Below are positions 1 to 5,584 of a DNA stretch of 9,150 nt, piece after piece. Source of the DNA: DATHTC01 sp035456465. GTDB lineage: Bacteria > Actinomycetota > Thermoleophilia > Gaiellales > Gaiellaceae. The notes under the pieces are model-generated. The model was not told the DNA's origin and made no database searches. It saw nothing but the letters and a program-made list of their open reading frames with translations. The first letter of the stretch is position 1; each line of letters begins with the position of its first letter. The position numbers and the translations under genes are program-made. The stretch spans positions 1-9,150 of the forward strand of contig DATIDD010000007.1 in NCBI GenBank assembly GCA_035456465.1, read 5' to 3'.

Positions 1-6
1 CTCGTT

Positions 7-17
7 CGCAATTTGCG
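7..17. promoter_or_regulatory. Candidate activator box, copy 1 (inverted repeat)
   Basis: The sequence CGCAATTTGCG has perfect 5-base arms (CGCAA/TTGCG) around a single T. Its centre is about 63 bases before the predicted start of the first RNA. A box in nearly the same place precedes the other two RNAs. A centre near -62 is typical of class I activators, such as CRP-type sites at -61.5. The binding protein is unknown. Confidence 0.5.
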
Positions 18-39
18 GCCTTTCGTTCGACAGATCCCC

Positions 40-68
40 TTGCAGGGGTGCGTGGCAGAGCGTAGATT
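40..68 (+). promoter_or_regulatory. Sigma70-type promoter of RNA copy 1
   Basis: TTGCAG (40-45) is followed by 17 bases and TAGATT (63-68). Six bases later (75) the structured element begins with GCGCCGAG. Spacer length and distance to the RNA match the two downstream copies. The -35 is weaker than the TTGACG of copies 2 and 3. Confidence 0.6.
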
Positions 69-74
69 GCCGCT

Positions 75-178
75 GCGCCGAGCACGGGACGCGAGTAGGA
101 CGAAGCTCTCCCGGGAGGCCGTACGCGGAAGCGGAAGGTCAGCCGGGGAAGTGGACGAAAGCGCACCCGGCTCGGCGA
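75..178 (+). ncRNA. Structured small RNA, copy 1 (unknown family)
   Basis: The element is closed by an 8 bp stem, 76-83 with 170-177 (CGCCGAGC/GCTCGGCG). One pair is G-C here (77/176) and A-T in copies 2 and 3, which is a compensatory change. An inner helix pairs 110-114 with 143-147 (CCCGG/CCGGG). The apical hairpin is CGC-GGAA-GCG (124-133): a GNRA loop where the other copies have UUCG on the same CGC/GCG stem. Such a loop swap is a classic mark of selection on RNA structure. Unlike the other copies, it lacks a clear 3' hairpin with a T-run, so its 3' end is uncertain. It may be decayed, or end further downstream, for example near the small hairpin at 200-214. No protein is likely here. The function is unknown. 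Confidence 0.6.
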
Positions 179-247
179 ATCCTTGGTCCCGCCCACGTAG
201 AGCACAGAGTGCTCGACGCAACTATGTGCGGTTTGTAAAGAAAATTT

Positions 248-258
248 CGCAAAGAGCG
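248..258. promoter_or_regulatory. Candidate activator box, copy 2 (one degenerate arm)
   Basis: CGCAAAGAGCG matches the CGCAATTTGCG box at 8 of 11 positions: the left arm is intact and the right arm is changed. Its centre lies 62 bases before the predicted RNA start at 315, the same place as in copy 3. On its own it would not be noticed; the conserved position is the evidence. Confidence 0.4.
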
Positions 259-279
259 CGAATCGACTCCCGAAGTCGC

Positions 280-308
280 TTGACGCGCCCGTCGAGAGGC
301 CCTAGTGT
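280..308 (+). promoter_or_regulatory. Sigma70-type promoter of RNA copy 2
   Basis: TTGACG (280-285), a 17-base spacer and TAGTGT (303-308) form a near-consensus promoter. With a 6-base discriminator, transcription is predicted to start at 315, the first base of the closing stem of the RNA. Confidence 0.7.
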
Positions 309-314
309 CCCGGG

Positions 315-422
315 TGCACCGAGGACGGAGCGCCGGAGGTTGATGGCTCTCCGACAGGCAATCGCTTCGGCGGAGGTCAGTCGGAAGGCCGGACGAAGGA
401 GCACCGGACTCGGTGCATTTCT
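315..422 (+). ncRNA. Structured small RNA, copy 2 (unknown family)
   Basis: The 5' end TGCACCGAG (315-323) is perfectly complementary to CTCGGTGCA (409-417), giving a 9 bp closing stem. An inner helix pairs 350-354 with 381-385 (TCCGA/TCGGA); copies 1 and 3 keep this helix with different bases. The apical hairpin is CGC-TTCG-GCG (363-372), a stable UUCG tetraloop. Between the helices lie the conserved internal-loop strands GGC (357-359) and AGGTC (374-378). The strong promoter directly upstream and the terminator-like 3' hairpin (401-422) suggest a separate transcript of about 108 nt. It does not resemble tRNA, 4.5S SRP RNA, tmRNA, or the TPP, cobalamin, glycine or c-di-GMP riboswitches as far as I can tell by eye. 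Confidence 0.7.
401..422 (+). terminator. Likely intrinsic terminator of RNA copy 2
   Basis: GCACCG-GACT-CGGTGC (401-416) is a perfect 6 bp hairpin with a 4-base loop, followed by ATTTCT. The 3' arm is the same strand that closes the RNA by pairing with 316-321, so the two pairings exclude each other. Confidence 0.5.
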
Positions 423-484
423 GCGCGCATTTCTCCTCCCTCGACTCCCCGAAAACGCAATAGTCGGGTTGAAACGAGGAATGC

Positions 485-495
485 CGCAATTTGCG
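485..495. promoter_or_regulatory. Candidate activator box, copy 3 (inverted repeat)
   Basis: CGCAATTTGCG is identical to the box at 7-17. It is centred 62 bases before the predicted RNA start at 552 and 21 bases upstream of the -35. The sequence between box and -35 is not conserved, which points to selection on the box itself. Confidence 0.5.
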
Positions 496-516
496 AGGTA
501 TTACGTCCTGATCGGC

Positions 517-545
517 TTGACGGCACGCGAATGAGTCGTTAGGTT
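517..545 (+). promoter_or_regulatory. Sigma70-type promoter of RNA copy 3
   Basis: TTGACG (517-522), a 17-base spacer and TAGGTT (540-545), with a 6-base discriminator, predict a start at 552. This is the first base of TGCACCGAG, exactly as in copy 2. Confidence 0.7.
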
Positions 546-551
546 TCCGAG

Positions 552-663
552 TGCACCGAGCACGGAGCGCCCGAGGTTGAAGGCTCTCCCGCCCGGCAAT
601 CGCTTCGGCGAAGGTCGATCGGGTGAGTTGGACGGAGGCGACACCGACTCGGTGCGTTTCTTT
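552..663 (+). ncRNA. Structured small RNA, copy 3 (unknown family)
   Basis: The closing stem pairs 553-560 (GCACCGAG) with 648-655 (CTCGGTGC), plus a possible U-G pair 552/656. An inner helix pairs 588-591 (CCCG) with 620-623 (CGGG); the matching pairs differ in copy 2, so base pairing is kept while sequence changes. The apical hairpin is CGC-TTCG-GCG (601-610). The conserved stretches GGCTCTCC (582-589), GGCAAT (595-600) and AAGGTC (611-616) recur in copy 2. A 3' hairpin and T-rich run end the element near 663. The gene lies 210 bases before the exporter start at 873, but that gene appears to have its own promoter, so a separate sRNA is more likely than a leader. A multi-copy cis-regulatory leader cannot be excluded. 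Confidence 0.7.
642..663 (+). terminator. Likely intrinsic terminator of RNA copy 3
   Basis: CACCG-ACT-CGGTG (642-654) forms a 5 bp hairpin followed by CGTTTCTTT. As in copy 2, its 3' arm overlaps the strand needed for the closing stem. Confidence 0.5.
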
Positions 664-671
664 GCTCGCAA

Positions 672-699
672 GCAGGAAACCGCAGAAGCGGTTTCCTGC
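672..699. terminator. Strong perfect hairpin, possible back-up terminator
   Basis: GCAGGAAACCGC (672-683) pairs perfectly with GCGGTTTCCTGC (688-699) around the loop AGAA. The stem is 12 bp, and there is no T-run on either strand. U-less stem-loops are often proposed as terminators in GC-rich actinobacteria. Its place just after the last RNA fits insulation of the array from the exporter gene. A processing site or a protein-binding site are alternatives. Confidence 0.45.
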
Positions 700-824
700 C
701 GCTCGATCCCCCGCCTGCGCCGGGGCAGATCCCTGAAGGCGCCCGCTGTCGCGGTCGCAACTGCTGCCTCGCGATGTGGCGGCTGCCGCTCTGCCGTGTC
801 CGCGGCGGTGAGCACCTCGTTGGC
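700..824. other. Non-coding spacer with no recognised content
   Basis: Between the hairpin at 672-699 and the exporter promoter I see no fourth RNA copy, no CGCAATTTGCG box with a correctly spaced promoter, and no credible protein start. An in-frame ATG at 774 would extend the exporter by 33 residues, but those residues are Cys/Arg/Gly-rich and unlike an MFS N-terminus. Confidence 0.5.
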
Positions 825-845
825 TGTCCGACCCGAGTCGGGACA
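825..845. promoter_or_regulatory. Imperfect inverted repeat, possible operator of the exporter gene
   Basis: TGTCCGAC (825-832) and GTCGGGACA (837-845) are complementary except for one extra G. The repeat is centred about 38 bases before the predicted transcript start, over the -35 region, a usual place for a TetR- or MarR-type repressor site. The asymmetry weakens the case, and no regulator gene is next to it. Confidence 0.3.
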
Positions 846-860
846 GCGGGCTCTCCCGCA

Positions 861-866
861 TATCCT
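861..866 (+). promoter_or_regulatory. -10 element of a leaderless promoter
   Basis: TATCCT is followed by six bases and then the GTG at 873, so transcription should start on the first base of the start codon. No ribosome binding site is visible upstream of the GTG, and no clear -35 is seen. Leaderless mRNAs are common in actinobacteria. Confidence 0.5.
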
Positions 867-872
867 CGGCGG

Positions 873-2012
873 GTGCGCCGGATCGTCGCGATCACGGGGT
901 CGATCGTGTTCCTCGACGCGCTGCTCTTCGGCGCGATCATCCCGCTGCTCCCCGGCTTCGCCGACGACTACGACCTGACGAAGCTCGAGGCGGGCCTGCT
1001 CCTCGGCGCGTACGGCGGCGGCGCGTTGCTCGGCGGGATCCCGGGCGGCCTCCTCGTCGGCCGGATCGGCCCGAAGCGAGGCGTCGTCGCCGGACTGGCC
1101 GTGCTGGCCGCGGCGAGCCTCGCCTTCGCGCTCGCCGGCGACCCCGTCGCCCTCGGCCTCGCCCGCTTCGTCCAGGGGCTGTCGAGTGCCACCACCTGGG
1201 CGGGTGCGCTCGCCTGGGTCGCCGTCAGCGTCGAGACCGCACGGCGCGGCCAGGCGCTCGGGATGGTGTTCGGGCTCGCCGTGTTCGGCTTCGTCGTGGG
1301 ACCGATGTTCGGCGGCGTGGCCGACCTCGTCGGGATCAGGCCGGCGTTCGCGGTGATCGCGCTCGTGGCGGCGGGGCTCGCGGCGCTGCTGCTCGCGGTC
1401 GAGGCGCCGCCGCGCGAGGAGCGCCGGCCGAGCGCGCTGCGGCGGGCGATCGGCGATCGCGCCTTCGTCGGCGGGCTGTGGCTCAACACCCTTCCGGCCC
1501 TCTTCTTCGGCACCCTCGACGTGCTCGTGCCGCTGCGCCTCGACGACGCCGGCTACGAGGCGCTCGCGATCGCCGGCGTGTTCTTCGTCGCGGGCGTGGT
1601 CGAGGTCGTGGTCAACCCCGTCGTCGGCCGCGTCTCCGACCGGCGGGGCCGGCTGCTCCCGGTTCGCGTGGGCCTCGCAACGTCGATCGGCGTCTCGATC
1701 GCGATCGCCTTCGCGGTCGAGCCGCTCGTGGTCGCCGCGCTCGTGGTCGCGGCGTCCATCACGTACGGCGGCTTCTACACGCCGGGGATGGCGCTCGTCG
1801 CCGACCGTGCACAACGTGCCGGCTTGCCGCAGGGCATCGGTTTCGGGCTGACGAACACCGCCTGGGCGCTCGGCGCCGTAACCGGGCCTGCGGTCGGTGG
1901 TGCGCTCGCCGAGGCGTTCGGCGACGCAGTCCCATACCTCGCCTGCGGTGCGCTCTGCGCGCTGACGCTCGTCGCCGCCGTCCGGGGCACTCCGCGTCTG
2001 CGACCGGCCTGA
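873..2012 (+). CDS. MFS transporter, probable drug:H+ antiporter (DHA1-like)
   Basis: A 379-residue inner-membrane protein with about 12 hydrophobic segments, the usual size for a 12-TM major facilitator. TM1 carries an Asp (D15). The loop after TM2 has a motif A-like stretch, GLLVGRIGPKR (59-69), but Gly replaces the usual Asp (G63). The central loop repeats the motif in better form as GRVSDRRGR. TM5 holds the antiporter motif C (G139, G143-P144, G147-G148), which points to proton-driven export. The substrate cannot be read from the sequence. The GTG at 873 is chosen because the protein then begins right before TM1 and because of the -10 element six bases upstream. Its TGA touches the stop codon of the convergent gene, leaving no room for a terminator. 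Confidence 0.9.
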   Translation: MRRIVAITGSIVFLDALLFGAIIPLLPGFADDYDLTKLEAGLLLGAYGGGALLGGIPGGLLVGRIGPKRGVVAGLAVLAAASLAFALAGDPVALGLARFVQGLSSATTWAGALAWVAVSVETARRGQALGMVFGLAVFGFVVGPMFGGVADLVGIRPAFAVIALVAAGLAALLLAVEAPPREERRPSALRRAIGDRAFVGGLWLNTLPALFFGTLDVLVPLRLDDAGYEALAIAGVFFVAGVVEVVVNPVVGRVSDRRGRLLPVRVGLATSIGVSIAIAFAVEPLVVAALVVAASITYGGFYTPGMALVADRAQRAGLPQGIGFGLTNTAWALGAVTGPAVGGALAEAFGDAVPYLACGALCALTLVAAVRGTPRLRPA

Positions 2013-2519
2013 TCAGGCGGTCACGGCGAAGAGCTCGAGCGCCCAGGCGGCGTCGAGCGGCCGCAGCCGGTAGTCGCGCCCGTTGACGAGCGCGTAGTCG
2101 CGACGTCGAGGATCCATCGGCAGGCGCGACTCGGCGGGGTACCAGCGATTGTGGCGTGCGATGAGGTCGTTGACCTCGTCGAAGCTCCAGGCGCCGACGA
2201 GCGCGCGCCAGGCGTCGTCGAACCGCTCGGGCGCCTCCGCCGCGAGCCGGTCGCGCTCGGCCGCGAGCGCCCGTTCGTGCTCCGCCGTCATCGCCTCGAT
2301 CTCGCGGAGCCTGACCATGTACGGCAGCGGCCCGCCGAGCGACGCGAGATATCCCTCGGCCGCCGGTCGGAAGTTCCGGAGGCGGAGCGGGAGCGGCCGG
2401 CCGCGGAGCGGGCTCGAGCGAAGATCCTCCGCCACGCCTTCGAGCTGCCGTCGCTCGCGCGCGGTCTGGACGCGCGGGACGTCCTCCCGCAGCAGCGCCT
2501 CGCGCTCCTCCTGCCTCAC
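2013..2519 (-). CDS. Conserved hypothetical protein, DUF1992-like N-terminal motif
   Basis: A 168-residue soluble, strongly charged protein with no signal peptide or membrane segment. Residues 40-52 (GRPLPLRLRNFRP) recall the GKPL...P core of DUF1992 / DnaJ-C28-type proteins, but the match is weak by eye. Residues 70-95 are rich in Glu, Ala and Arg and probably helical. The C-terminal part has a compact, Trp/Arg/Asn-rich region (103-142, with VNDLIARHNRWYPAE). The start is the GTG at 2519, which overlaps the stop of the upstream MFS gene as GTGA, so translation is probably coupled. The reading frame stays open far upstream, but only as a GC-rich shadow of the MFS gene. The function is unknown. 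Confidence 0.75.
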   Translation of the reverse strand: MRQEEREALLREDVPRVQTARERRQLEGVAEDLRSSPLRGRPLPLRLRNFRPAAEGYLASLGGPLPYMVRLREIEAMTAEHERALAAERDRLAAEAPERFDDAWRALVGAWSFDEVNDLIARHNRWYPAESRLPMDPRRRDYALVNGRDYRLRPLDAAWALELFAVTA

Positions 2520-3751
2520 GCCTCCAGTACAGCAGACGTACCGCGCCGTGCCCGCCGGTCGAGACCAGCGAGAGCGAGCCCGCCGAGCACCGCCGCGACG
2601 ACGCCGATCGCCGCGAACATCGCCCACGTCGCCTCGTCCCCGAAGCTGTTCCGGACCTGGAGCCCGATCAGCGGCGCCAGCGCGAAGCCGATCGCGGGCG
2701 CGCTGCCGAACGCACCCATGTACGCGCCTCGGATGTCCGCCGGCGCGAGCTGCGCGACGACCGCCTGCGACGTCGGCACCCAGAGCATCTCTCCGATCAC
2801 GAAGACGACGATGACGAAGAGGATCGCCCAGAGGGCGTTCGTGAAGACGAGCAGGAGATACGGCAGCCCCATCACGAGCAGGGCCAGCACGAGCTTCGGG
2901 GCCGCAGGGATCACCCCCGCGGCACGCGTCAGCCGCACCTGGAAGAGCGCGACGAGGAGCGGGTTGACCCAGACGAGAAAGCCCCACGCGGACGGCTGGT
3001 AGCCGTACCCGTCGACGAGCGAGACGGGCAACACCACCTCGTAGGCCACGTACGTCAACCAGGCGAACACGGCCGAGCCGAGGAAGATCAGAAAGCGCCG
3101 GTCGGCGAGGATCACCGACAGCGAGCCGCGCTCGGGCGGCCCTTCGGGCGCGAACTCGCCGCGGTGCGGCAGGTATCGGTACGCGACGAACCAGGCGATG
3201 CCCGACAGCACGGCGACGCACGGGAAGAGCGCCGACCACGAGCCGAGCACCAGCAGGAGCCCGCCGAGCGGCGGCCCGATCACCACGCCCATGTTCGCGG
3301 CGACGCGGACGGAGGCGAACGCAGCCTGGCGGCGCTCCGGCGCGACGAGGTCCGCGACCATCGCCTGCGACACGGAACCGCCGAGCGAGCCGAACACGCC
3401 GGCGAACGCGAGCGCAGCCAGCCCCGCCCACTTCGCGTCCGAGAGCGCGAGCAGCAGCAGCGGATAGCCGACCATGATCCCGTTGCCGATCAGGATCACA
3501 CGGCGCCGGCCGATCCGGTCGGAGAGATAGCCGCCCGCAAAGCCGCTGAGCCCGGAGAGCACGGCTCCGACGAGGAACGCGAACGGCAGCGCCGTCTTCG
3601 CGCCGAGCTCCTCGACGGCCCAGATCGCCAGGAAGCTCCACGTCGCGGACCCCGCCGCCGAGCCGACGAGCGTCACGCCGAGGACGGGCCGCAGCGCGTC
3701 GTCGAGGTCGTCGCCCCAGAGGAGGCGCGTCAGATGCCGAACGGCACGCAC
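2516..3751 (-). CDS. MFS transporter (DHA1-like exporter)
   Basis: A 411-residue membrane protein with about 12 hydrophobic segments. Motif A is intact in the loop after TM2 (residues 73-84, GGYLSDRIGRRR). Motif C lies in TM5 (G155, G159-P160, G163-G164), as in drug:H+ antiporters. The basic N-terminus (MRAVRHLTRLLW) is normal for a cytoplasmic end. The start is the GTG at 3751; a GTG slightly further upstream is in another frame. It follows the 80-residue gene after a 54-base gap containing a possible -10 element, and its stop overlaps the start of the DUF1992-like gene. It is unrelated in detail to the exporter at 873-2012, so this is not a recent duplication. The substrate is unknown; a metabolite exporter is equally possible. 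Confidence 0.9.
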   Translation of the reverse strand: MRAVRHLTRLLWGDDLDDALRPVLGVTLVGSAAGSATWSFLAIWAVEELGAKTALPFAFLVGAVLSGLSGFAGGYLSDRIGRRRVILIGNGIMVGYPLLLLALSDAKWAGLAALAFAGVFGSLGGSVSQAMVADLVAPERRQAAFASVRVAANMGVVIGPPLGGLLLVLGSWSALFPCVAVLSGIAWFVAYRYLPHRGEFAPEGPPERGSLSVILADRRFLIFLGSAVFAWLTYVAYEVVLPVSLVDGYGYQPSAWGFLVWVNPLLVALFQVRLTRAAGVIPAAPKLVLALLVMGLPYLLLVFTNALWAILFVIVVFVIGEMLWVPTSQAVVAQLAPADIRGAYMGAFGSAPAIGFALAPLIGLQVRNSFGDEATWAMFAAIGVVAAVLGGLALAGLDRRARRGTSAVLEA

Positions 3752-3759
3752 GAACCGCC

Positions 3760-3765
3760 ACGCTA
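3760..3765 (-). promoter_or_regulatory. Possible internal -10 element before the second MFS gene
   Basis: On the minus strand, TAGCGT lies eight bases before the GTG at 3751. This is close to the 6-7 base distance at the other leaderless promoters here, so the predicted transcript would start about two bases before the GTG. There is no clear -35 or ribosome binding site. The motif is short, so chance is possible. Confidence 0.3.
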
Positions 3766-3805
3766 GCCGCGGTCTGCGGGCGTCCGGGTGCGGGTTCCCG
3801 TACGG

Positions 3806-4048
3806 CTAGCGGCCGAGCATCCGCGCGAAGAAGCCGGGCTCCGTCACCGGCTCCTCGGCTTCGGGAGGTCGCCCGGCCGGGGGCTCGGACGCCTCCGGCG
3901 GGTCCGGGTCGCTCGGGTCGATCGCCGCGGGCTGTCTCCTCTCGCCCTCGCGCGGCGCGAGCGTCGGCGCGACGCCGCGGTCGCGGAGGCGGGCGAAATC
4001 GCCGCGCAGCGCGGCTGACATCTCGTCCTTGTGGCTCTGCTCCTTCAC
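3806..4048 (-). CDS. Small proline-rich acidic protein, hypothetical
   Basis: An 80-residue protein with three parts: a charged, probably helical N-terminus (1-35); a low-complexity middle rich in Pro, Glu and Asp (39-71); and a short C-terminus ending FFARMLGR. There is no membrane segment or signal peptide. The GTG at 4048 overlaps the stop of the upstream membrane-protein gene as GTGA, the same junction used twice more in this cluster, so I prefer it. The ATG at 4021 (codon 10) is an alternative start. The coupling suggests a partner or regulator of the UPF0104-type protein, but this is inference. The low complexity leaves some doubt that it is a gene at all. Confidence 0.6.
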   Translation of the reverse strand: MKEQSHKDEMSAALRGDFARLRDRGVAPTLAPREGERRQPAAIDPSDPDPPEASEPPAGRPPEAEEPVTEPGFFARMLGR

Positions 4049-5100
4049 CCGCCCGGCGGATTCCCCGCGGGCACGTCGACTCCTTCCCGTGTCCGGCCCG
4101 GGCCGAGCCAGCGCCAAGCGGCGATCGTCGCGAGGCCGAGGAGCAGCGTCGGCAGGATCGTGAACGCGCGGTAGAGCAGCACCGCGGCGACGACCTCCAC
4201 GTTGGAGCCGCCGAAGCCCACGAGGATCCCCGTCATCCCGAGCTCGACGGGCCCGACGCCCCCGGGCGTCAGCGGGATCAGCTGCAGCGCCCGCGCGAGC
4301 GACCAGCCCGCGAACGCCTCCACCCACGTGACCTCGCTCGCGCCGATCCCGACCGCACGGAGGCAGACGAGCAGCACGACGAAGACGGTGATGTTGCCCA
4401 GGAGCGCTGCGAGCGTGAGCCAAGCCCAGCGTCGCCGGATGAGATCGACCGTCGAGCGCCGGAACGCGACGAGCCGCTCCGGCCAGCCGGCGACCGGCCG
4501 CTTGCGGACGACGTGCCGCAGCCGGTTCGCCGCGCTCTCGACAGCCTCCCCCACGCCGCGCGCGAGCCCGTCGCTCCACAGCACGAGCGCGAGGAGACAC
4601 ACCACGACGCCGAAGACCACCGCCCCGACGACGGCGACCGTCGAGAGGAACGCATCGCTCTGGTTCTCGATCGAGAGGAGCAGCACGGCCACGACCGGCA
4701 GGAGGAGGTTCGCCAGCTGGTTCCAGACGCCCGTGAGCGTCACCGCGCGCGCGACCTCGCTGGAGCCGAAGCCCCACGTGCGGAGGAGGCCGTACGAGCC
4801 GGCCATCCCGACGATGCCGCCGCCGGGCGCGATGTACGTGAAGGCGGTGGACGCCTGCGTGAAGGGCAGCGCCTGCCGGAACCGTAGCCCTGGCAGGGCG
4901 ATCATCCACGGGGGCGCGAACGTGACGATGTTGACGACGACCGCCGCGAGCAGCGCCAGCAGCCAGGCCGTGTCGAGCGTCTTGACGACTCCCCAGACGT
5001 CGCCGTAGTTCGCGATCTTCGGCAGGACGACGACGAACGTGACGATGACGACCGCAAGCCCGAGGGCCCCGAAGAGGATCCGGCGGCGCCCGCCCGTCAT
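4045..5100 (-). CDS. UPF0104 / lysylphosphatidylglycerol synthase-type transmembrane protein
   Basis: A 351-residue integral membrane protein with about eight hydrophobic segments. It matches the membrane (flippase) half of MprF and the AglD/UPF0104 family. The diagnostic stretch is PGGVGPVE at 279-286, followed by a hydrophobic segment and LLYR (308-311). An earlier GGG-rich stretch at 90-101 (IAPGGGIVGMAG) is also typical. There is no C-terminal aminoacyl-transferase domain, so it is the stand-alone form, thought to move or bind lipid-linked molecules; its substrate is unknown. The start is the ATG at 5100, after a 28-base gap from the upstream gene, with only a weak ribosome binding site. 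The end overlaps the 80-residue gene by four bases. Confidence 0.88.
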   Translation of the reverse strand: MTGGRRRILFGALGLAVVIVTFVVVLPKIANYGDVWGVVKTLDTAWLLALLAAVVVNIVTFAPPWMIALPGLRFRQALPFTQASTAFTYIAPGGGIVGMAGSYGLLRTWGFGSSEVARAVTLTGVWNQLANLLLPVVAVLLLSIENQSDAFLSTVAVVGAVVFGVVVCLLALVLWSDGLARGVGEAVESAANRLRHVVRKRPVAGWPERLVAFRRSTVDLIRRRWAWLTLAALLGNITVFVVLLVCLRAVGIGASEVTWVEAFAGWSLARALQLIPLTPGGVGPVELGMTGILVGFGGSNVEVVAAVLLYRAFTILPTLLLGLATIAAWRWLGPGRTREGVDVPAGNPPGG

Positions 5101-5128
5101 CGCGCGACCCCGCTGCCGGCCGACGCTC

Positions 5129-5584
5129 TCATCCCAGGAGCGACGACGCGCCTCGCAGGATCGAGAGCAGGAGGCCGAGCGGGAGGTGGTCGGCCGCGAA
5201 GCGAAGCCCGTCGGCGGTGGTGCCGCCGATCAGGCCCTGGCTCTCCCCCTCGTCCACCGCACGGACGAGGCCGGCGCGGAGCGCCTCCTCGAGCTCGTCC
5301 CGGGACTTCCCCTCCTTGCGTGCCAGCGCGTCGAGGTCGTCGACGCTGCGCAGCGCGAGCACGAGCTCCTCGCGCGAGACGCCCAGCCGGCACGCCGTGC
5401 CGTCGGCGGCGGCGAGGAGGACGACCTCGACCCGCTCACCCGTGCCGTCCGTCGGGCGCGGAGGCCGCGGCGCGCAGGGGTTCGCCACCGGGCTCGGCTC
5501 GTACGACGTGCCGCCGAGCGCGACGTAGGCGCCGACGAGCGCGCAGGCGACCGCGACCGCGACGACCAGGGGCAGCGCCCTCAC
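5129..5584 (-). CDS. Small membrane-anchored or secreted protein, hypothetical
   Basis: A 151-residue protein. Residues 4-24 form one hydrophobic segment right at the N-terminus, either an uncleaved anchor or a signal peptide, followed by a Pro-rich linker (30-44). The rest (about 50-150) is probably outside the membrane and mostly helical, with many Glu, Asp and Arg (LGVSREELVLALRSVDDLDA) and a hydrophobic end. Cys36 and Cys65 lie outside and could form a disulfide. The start is the GTG at 5584, overlapping the stop of the DHA2-like gene as GTGA, so it is likely co-translated with the exporter. I do not recognise the family. An accessory role with the exporter or the UPF0104 protein is inference only. 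Confidence 0.72.
   Translation of the reverse strand: MRALPLVVAVAVACALVGAYVALGGTSYEPSPVANPCAPRPPRPTDGTGERVEVVLLAAADGTACRLGVSREELVLALRSVDDLDALARKEGKSRDELEEALRAGLVRAVDEGESQGLIGGTTADGLRFAADHLPLGLLLSILRGASSLLG

Larger units (their letters stand above)
1..663 (+). repeat. Three tandem diverged copies of a promoter-plus-structured-RNA unit (~240-base period)
   Basis: Three related units follow one another, with predicted transcript starts at 75, 315 and 552 (spacings 240 and 237). Each has an inverted-repeat box, a -35 and -10 pair with a 17-base spacer, and then a ~105-base element with self-complementary ends. Copies 2 and 3 are the most alike and share a 16-base identical block (357-372 and 595-610). 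Copy 1 is clearly more diverged. Outside the boxes, promoters and RNA elements, the spacer DNA is barely conserved, so selection seems to act on these parts rather than on the whole repeat. The window starts only six bases before the first box, so more copies could lie further left. No transposase gene or target-site duplication is visible. Confidence 0.75.

Noticed and set aside
13..534. A 173-codon open frame on the plus strand across the left end
   Set aside because: It runs through two promoters and two structured RNA copies, is Arg/Ser-rich without domain features, and has no ribosome binding site. Conservation between copies follows RNA pairing, not codons.
1..663. CRISPR array or transposon-derived repeats
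   Set aside because: The units are too long, too few and too diverged for CRISPR. The complementary ends resemble terminal inverted repeats, but promoters aligned to them, inner covarying helices and the lack of visible target duplications favour RNA genes.
315..663. Known riboswitch or housekeeping RNA
   Set aside because: By eye the conserved stretches do not match TPP, cobalamin, glycine, SAM or c-di-GMP riboswitches, nor 4.5S, tmRNA or RNase P RNA. A database search was not possible, so this is not final.
139..861. Open frames on the minus strand opposite the RNA array
   Set aside because: Low-complexity Arg/Ser/Ala translations. They span the repeats only because stop codons are rare in GC-rich DNA.
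774..872. Upstream ATG start for the first exporter
   Set aside because: It adds 33 residues rich in Cys, Arg and Gly before TM1 and ignores the -10 element placed for the GTG at 873.
700..872. A fourth RNA copy
   Set aside because: A CGCAACTGCTG-like sequence near 756-766 resembles the box, but no -35/-10 pair or RNA element follows at the right distance.
501..1814. A 437-codon minus-strand frame opposite the first exporter
   Set aside because: Its translation is a run of Arg, Asp, Glu and His, the usual antisense shadow of a hydrophobic gene. The opposite strand encodes a clear MFS protein.
2013..3761. One 582-codon frame fusing the DUF1992-like protein to an upstream extension
   Set aside because: Above 2519 it is an out-of-frame reading of the MFS gene (Arg/Ala-rich). 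Only the part from the GTG at 2519 is coding.
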